This document shows positions 13,862 through 16,714 of a stretch of 16,714 nt of DNA, piece by piece. Numbering within the stretch: position 1 is the first letter of the stretch; each line of letters opens with the position of its first letter. Both the position numbers and the translations under genes were made by a program. Source of the DNA: Pseudodesulfovibrio sp. GTDB taxonomy: Bacteria; Desulfobacterota; Desulfovibrionia; Desulfovibrionales; Desulfovibrionaceae. The notes below the pieces were generated by a model, which was not told the origin of the DNA, made no database searches, and worked only from the letters and a program-made list of their open reading frames with translations. The stretch is from the NCBI GenBank assembly GCA_022712815.1, contig JAFLJW010000125.1:1-16714 (forward strand). Direction: 5' to 3'.

Positions 13862-15520
13862 TTATTCCGCCAGTTTCCAGGCGTATTCATTTTCCGCATC
13901 AGCGGTCGCACAGGTCATGTCGTTGTCGCGCAGCATGGACCAGTATATTGTCCCTTTGACTATTTGATCACACATCAGGCGCATGTGCGAATAATAGTCG
14001 AGCAGGGCGACCATGCGAGTCAGGTCGAGACGGCCCTGAGCACCGATTCGCAACAGTTCTTCCTTGAGTTCATGGTAATTGTCATCAAGCTGGTGCACGA
14101 GCTTTTCAAGGTCCGTGAATTCAGGTGAGCACGGTGTGTGGGCCACATTCAGGATGTCACGAATTTCACGACGAAATGCACGGGCCGTGGATGAGGCCGT
14201 TCCCGGTAACTGGTGATCGAGCAAGGCGTGTTCATGAGATATTTCGGTCATGATATTCAAGGCCTTGCGGAAATACTGGATAACTCTCAATGCCGGTGGA
14301 AGCTTGGATGCGACCGGATCAGGCAGGCCCAGGTGCTGCATCTTGATGCAGTATTTTCTGATGGCGGTGATGAGGGTGTCCACCACCGATTTATCCTTGA
14401 TGAAATCCTTGTTCCTGAATTTGGCTGTCAGGGCTTTTTGAGCCATACCACGGGTCATTTCCCCCAATCTTCCCAGTTCCATGAACAGGGCATCCATGGC
14501 AAGAGACGGTGTTTTCAGAACGTTGTCATCCAGATATCGGGGTTTGCCCAGTTCTGTCATTTCCCTGCCAATGTGCTTGTCGAGAAAAGAGACGAGGTTG
14601 GATATGAATGGAAAAAAGAGAGCAACGCCAATAAGGTTGAATACGGTGTGGAACAGGGCGAGCATCGTTGCTATGTCGTGCCTGCCTCCAAAGGAAGCAA
14701 GGGCATCCACCCCTTTGAGAAGCAGCGGAATGGTCAGGATTGCCACCAGCCCGGTGACAAGATTGAATATGATATGGGCTGCCGCTACTTTTTTTGCATT
14801 ATGTGTCGCACCGATGACCGAGAATAACGCGGTGGATGTGGTGCCGATGTTCGTTCCGATGGTTGCGGCTGCCGCACTTTCAAGGGTGACTATTCCTGAC
14901 ATCGCAGCGGTAAGGACGATTGCCATGGCCGCGCTGGAGCTTTGCATGAGCAAAGTCAGGATGGCTCCCACGCCCACGAACAGGAGGATTCCGCTGACAC
15001 CGCCGATGTTGAATGCGGAGAGGTCAACGGTTGTTCCAAGGTCCTGAAATGTCGATTGAAGGATTTCAATGCCGAGAAAGAATATGCCGAATCCGGTGAG
15101 GGCGTCACCAATATATTTGCGCCGGGTATTGGCTCCGGTCAGGCGAAGCAATGCGCCAAGCCCGATGAGCGGCAGGGCCAGGGCTTTGACCTTCAGGCTG
15201 ACACCGACTGCGGCGACGATCCAGCTTGTGACCGTGGTGCCGATGTTGCTGCCGAATATGACACTCACCGACTGAGTCATGGTCATCAGGCCAGCATTGA
15301 CGAAACCGATGGCGGCAACGGTGATTGCGCTGGACGACTGGACCAGTGCCGTGACCATGAACCCGGAAGCAAGACCTCGGGCCGGTGTTTTGGTCCATTT
15401 GCCGAGAATGTTGCGCAAAGCATTTCCCGCAGCGTTGCGCAATCCTTTGGTCATTAGGCGCATACCCAGCAGGAAGAGGCCGAGGCCTCCGACTAATCCG
15501 GCGATAAGAGAGAAAATCAT
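13862..15520 (-). CDS. Na/Pi cotransporter family protein with C-terminal PhoU-like domain
   Basis: 552 residues. The membrane domain (~1-310) contains the two inverted Na/Pi cotransporter repeats, each with the signature QSSS (61-64 and 193-196) and a matching GSNIGTT / GTNIGTT (90-96, 222-228). Residues ~335-552 form a mainly helical, charged cytoplasmic part resembling PhoU, as in YjbB/NptA-type proteins. The family moves phosphate with sodium; bacterial YjbB-type members have been linked to phosphate export. AAGGAG lies 13 bases before the ATG, longer than usual, with no better start between. It is followed by the CPGC protein in the same operon. Whether it exports or imports phosphate, or another anion, is not decided by sequence. 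Confidence 0.92.
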   Translation of the reverse strand: MIFSLIAGLVGGLGLFLLGMRLMTKGLRNAAGNALRNILGKWTKTPARGLASGFMVTALVQSSSAITVAAIGFVNAGLMTMTQSVSVIFGSNIGTTVTSWIVAAVGVSLKVKALALPLIGLGALLRLTGANTRRKYIGDALTGFGIFFLGIEILQSTFQDLGTTVDLSAFNIGGVSGILLFVGVGAILTLLMQSSSAAMAIVLTAAMSGIVTLESAAAATIGTNIGTTSTALFSVIGATHNAKKVAAAHIIFNLVTGLVAILTIPLLLKGVDALASFGGRHDIATMLALFHTVFNLIGVALFFPFISNLVSFLDKHIGREMTELGKPRYLDDNVLKTPSLAMDALFMELGRLGEMTRGMAQKALTAKFRNKDFIKDKSVVDTLITAIRKYCIKMQHLGLPDPVASKLPPALRVIQYFRKALNIMTEISHEHALLDHQLPGTASSTARAFRREIRDILNVAHTPCSPEFTDLEKLVHQLDDNYHELKEELLRIGAQGRLDLTRMVALLDYYSHMRLMCDQIVKGTIYWSMLRDNDMTCATADAENEYAWKLAE

Positions 15521-15558
15521 GATATGGGAAAAGCTCCTTGCAATACGTAGGGAGGCAT

Positions 15559-15587
15559 ACTTTAGGTGGTGGAAAAACCAAAGTAAA
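15559..15587 (-). promoter_or_regulatory. Candidate promoter of the Na/Pi cotransporter operon
   Basis: On the minus strand TTTACT (15587-15582) and TAAAGT (15564-15559) are 17 bases apart, each a 4/6 match to sigma-70 boxes. It lies in the 78-base gap after the ABC permease gene. Read-through from the ABC gene is the alternative, as no clear terminator stands between. Confidence 0.35.
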
Positions 15588-15598
15588 CAGGTTTGTTT

Positions 15599-16714
15599 CT
15601 AGTCAAGCGTGCGACGATAACGTTTGAGACCGATGATGACGGCCAGCAGCCAGAAAACGAGAATTGGCCAGACATGATGGATGGATTCCTCAAAGCCGTT
15701 ACCTTTGAGCAGAATACCTCGGATAAGTCGGAGATAGTGGGTAAGCGGCAAGATCGAGCCAATGACTTGTGCCCATTCGGGCATACCTCGAAATGGAAAC
15801 ATGAAGCCGGACAGGAGCAGGGATGGCAGGAAGAAGAACATTGACATCTGCACAGCCTGAAGCTGGTTGCGAACCACGGTTGAGATGGTAACGCCGACTG
15901 AAAGATTGGCTCCGATAAAGGCCAGTGAAAAGGCGAAAACAAGTGGAACGCTGCCGTGCATGGGGACATCGAACAGAAATTTTGCAGCACTGGTGATGAG
16001 TGTTATTTGGATATAACCAACTAAAATATATGGAACTATCTTTCCAAGCATGACCTCAAGAGGTCGGATGGGAGTGGCGAGCAGGTGCTCCATGGTGCCG
16101 CGTTCTGATTCTCTGGTAATGGCGAGTGAGGTAATCATGACCAGGGTCATGGTCAGGATGACGCCCATGAGGCCGGGGACAATGTTGTATTGTGTCACGG
16201 CTTCCGGGTTGTAATCGTTGTGTATGCGTATTTCCACAGGCGATTCGCCCTGGTTCAGCTTTGCATTGGGGCCGGTAAGTTCTTTCTTGAGTGCGAACCT
16301 GACGATTTCCGGGAAAGATTTGGTGCCTCCGCCTGATGCGGTTGGGTCGGTGGCATCGGCTTCCAGAAGCAGGACAGGCTTGTCGCCTCTGAGCAGGTCG
16401 CGCCCGAAGTTTTCGGGGATGGTCAGTATGAACTGGACCGTGTTTTCACGAATCAGGCGGATGGCTTCAGCCCGTGTTTTTGGATGCTGGGTTATCTTGA
16501 AAAATGTGCTGGTCTGCATCCCTGCGACAATGGATCGCGAGAACGGGGAGTTGTCTGCCGACAGGATGGCGGTAGGCAAAAGGCGCGGGTCGGAGTTGAT
16601 GGCATAGCCAAAGAGAATGAGCTGCATGAGCGGGATGCCGATCATCATGGCGAATGTCAGCCGGTCGCGGCGCATCTGCACGAATTCCTTGCCCACCATG
16701 GCAATGAATCTTTT
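15599..16714 (-). CDS. ABC-2 type exporter permease (YbhS/YhhJ-like), 5' end beyond window
   Basis: At least 371 residues are visible; the frame stays open to the window edge. An internal ATG at 16697-16699 has no ribosome site, and the residues before it (RFIA) fit the usual N-terminus of this family, so the true start is probably outside. There is one N-terminal helix (LTFAMMIGIPLMQLILFGYAI region), a large extracytoplasmic domain of ~130 residues, then five helices. The signature ERGTMEHLLATPI follows the second helix. Such permeases pair with an ABC ATPase and often an HlyD-type adaptor to export drugs or other compounds. Those partners would lie upstream, beyond the window. The stop is TAG. 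Substrate unknown. Confidence 0.93.
   Translation of the reverse strand, partial: KRFIAMVGKEFVQMRRDRLTFAMMIGIPLMQLILFGYAINSDPRLLPTAILSADNSPFSRSIVAGMQTSTFFKITQHPKTRAEAIRLIRENTVQFILTIPENFGRDLLRGDKPVLLLEADATDPTASGGGTKSFPEIVRFALKKELTGPNAKLNQGESPVEIRIHNDYNPEAVTQYNIVPGLMGVILTMTLVMITSLAITRESERGTMEHLLATPIRPLEVMLGKIVPYILVGYIQITLITSAAKFLFDVPMHGSVPLVFAFSLAFIGANLSVGVTISTVVRNQLQAVQMSMFFFLPSLLLSGFMFPFRGMPEWAQVIGSILPLTHYLRLIRGILLKGNGFEESIHHVWPILVFWLLAVIIGLKRYRRTLD

Overview
The window reads like a chromosome segment from an anaerobic Gram-negative bacterium, most likely a sulfate reducer of the Desulfovibrionaceae (Pseudodesulfovibrio-like). This is inferred from the single-chain pyruvate:ferredoxin oxidoreductase, which resembles the Desulfovibrio enzyme, and from the periplasmic thiol and flavin-transfer proteins. 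Both ends of the window cut through genes.

Layout. (1) 1-1408, minus strand: the 5' part of a DsbD-type thiol:disulfide interchange protein. (2) 1443-1633, plus strand: a tRNA-Lys(CTT) gene with a promoter and a terminator. (3) 1902-6014, minus strand: a four-gene operon transcribed as nucleotidyltransferase, CobD-like PLP enzyme, CDP-alcohol phosphatidyltransferase, ATP-grasp ligase. Together these look like a pathway that makes an amino-alcohol phosphate, activates it as a CDP derivative, attaches it to a lipid or alcohol and probably modifies it by an amide-type ligation. (4) 6015-6640: a gene-poor stretch with the operon's likely promoter, a 220-bp palindrome-rich element bounded by near-identical GC hairpins (IS200/IS605-derivative-like), and the oxidoreductase terminator. 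(5) 6660-10166, minus strand: pyruvate:ferredoxin oxidoreductase, apparently a single-gene transcription unit. (6) 10167-10554: a divergent regulatory region. (7) 10555-12738, plus strand: an unusual fusion of a 12-helix MFS transporter, a thirteenth helix and a complete ApbE flavin transferase domain predicted to lie in the periplasm. (8) 12797-15520, minus strand: a Na/Pi cotransporter-family protein followed by a membrane-anchored protein of unknown function with a CPGC motif. (9) 15599-16714, minus strand: an ABC-2 exporter permease cut by the window end.

The two most interesting items are the MFS-ApbE fusion, which physically joins a transporter to a periplasmic FMN transferase, and the split headgroup-type operon. 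That operon has the parts of the bifunctional PntC-like cytidylyltransferase/aminotransferases as two genes, together with a phosphatidyltransferase and an ATP-grasp enzyme, and no phosphonate-forming PepM is visible. In the 60-base stretches I counted by hand, the operon (43-53% GC) tends to be lower than the oxidoreductase gene (50-68%). It also lies between a tRNA gene and a transposon-like repeat, so it may be acquired DNA.
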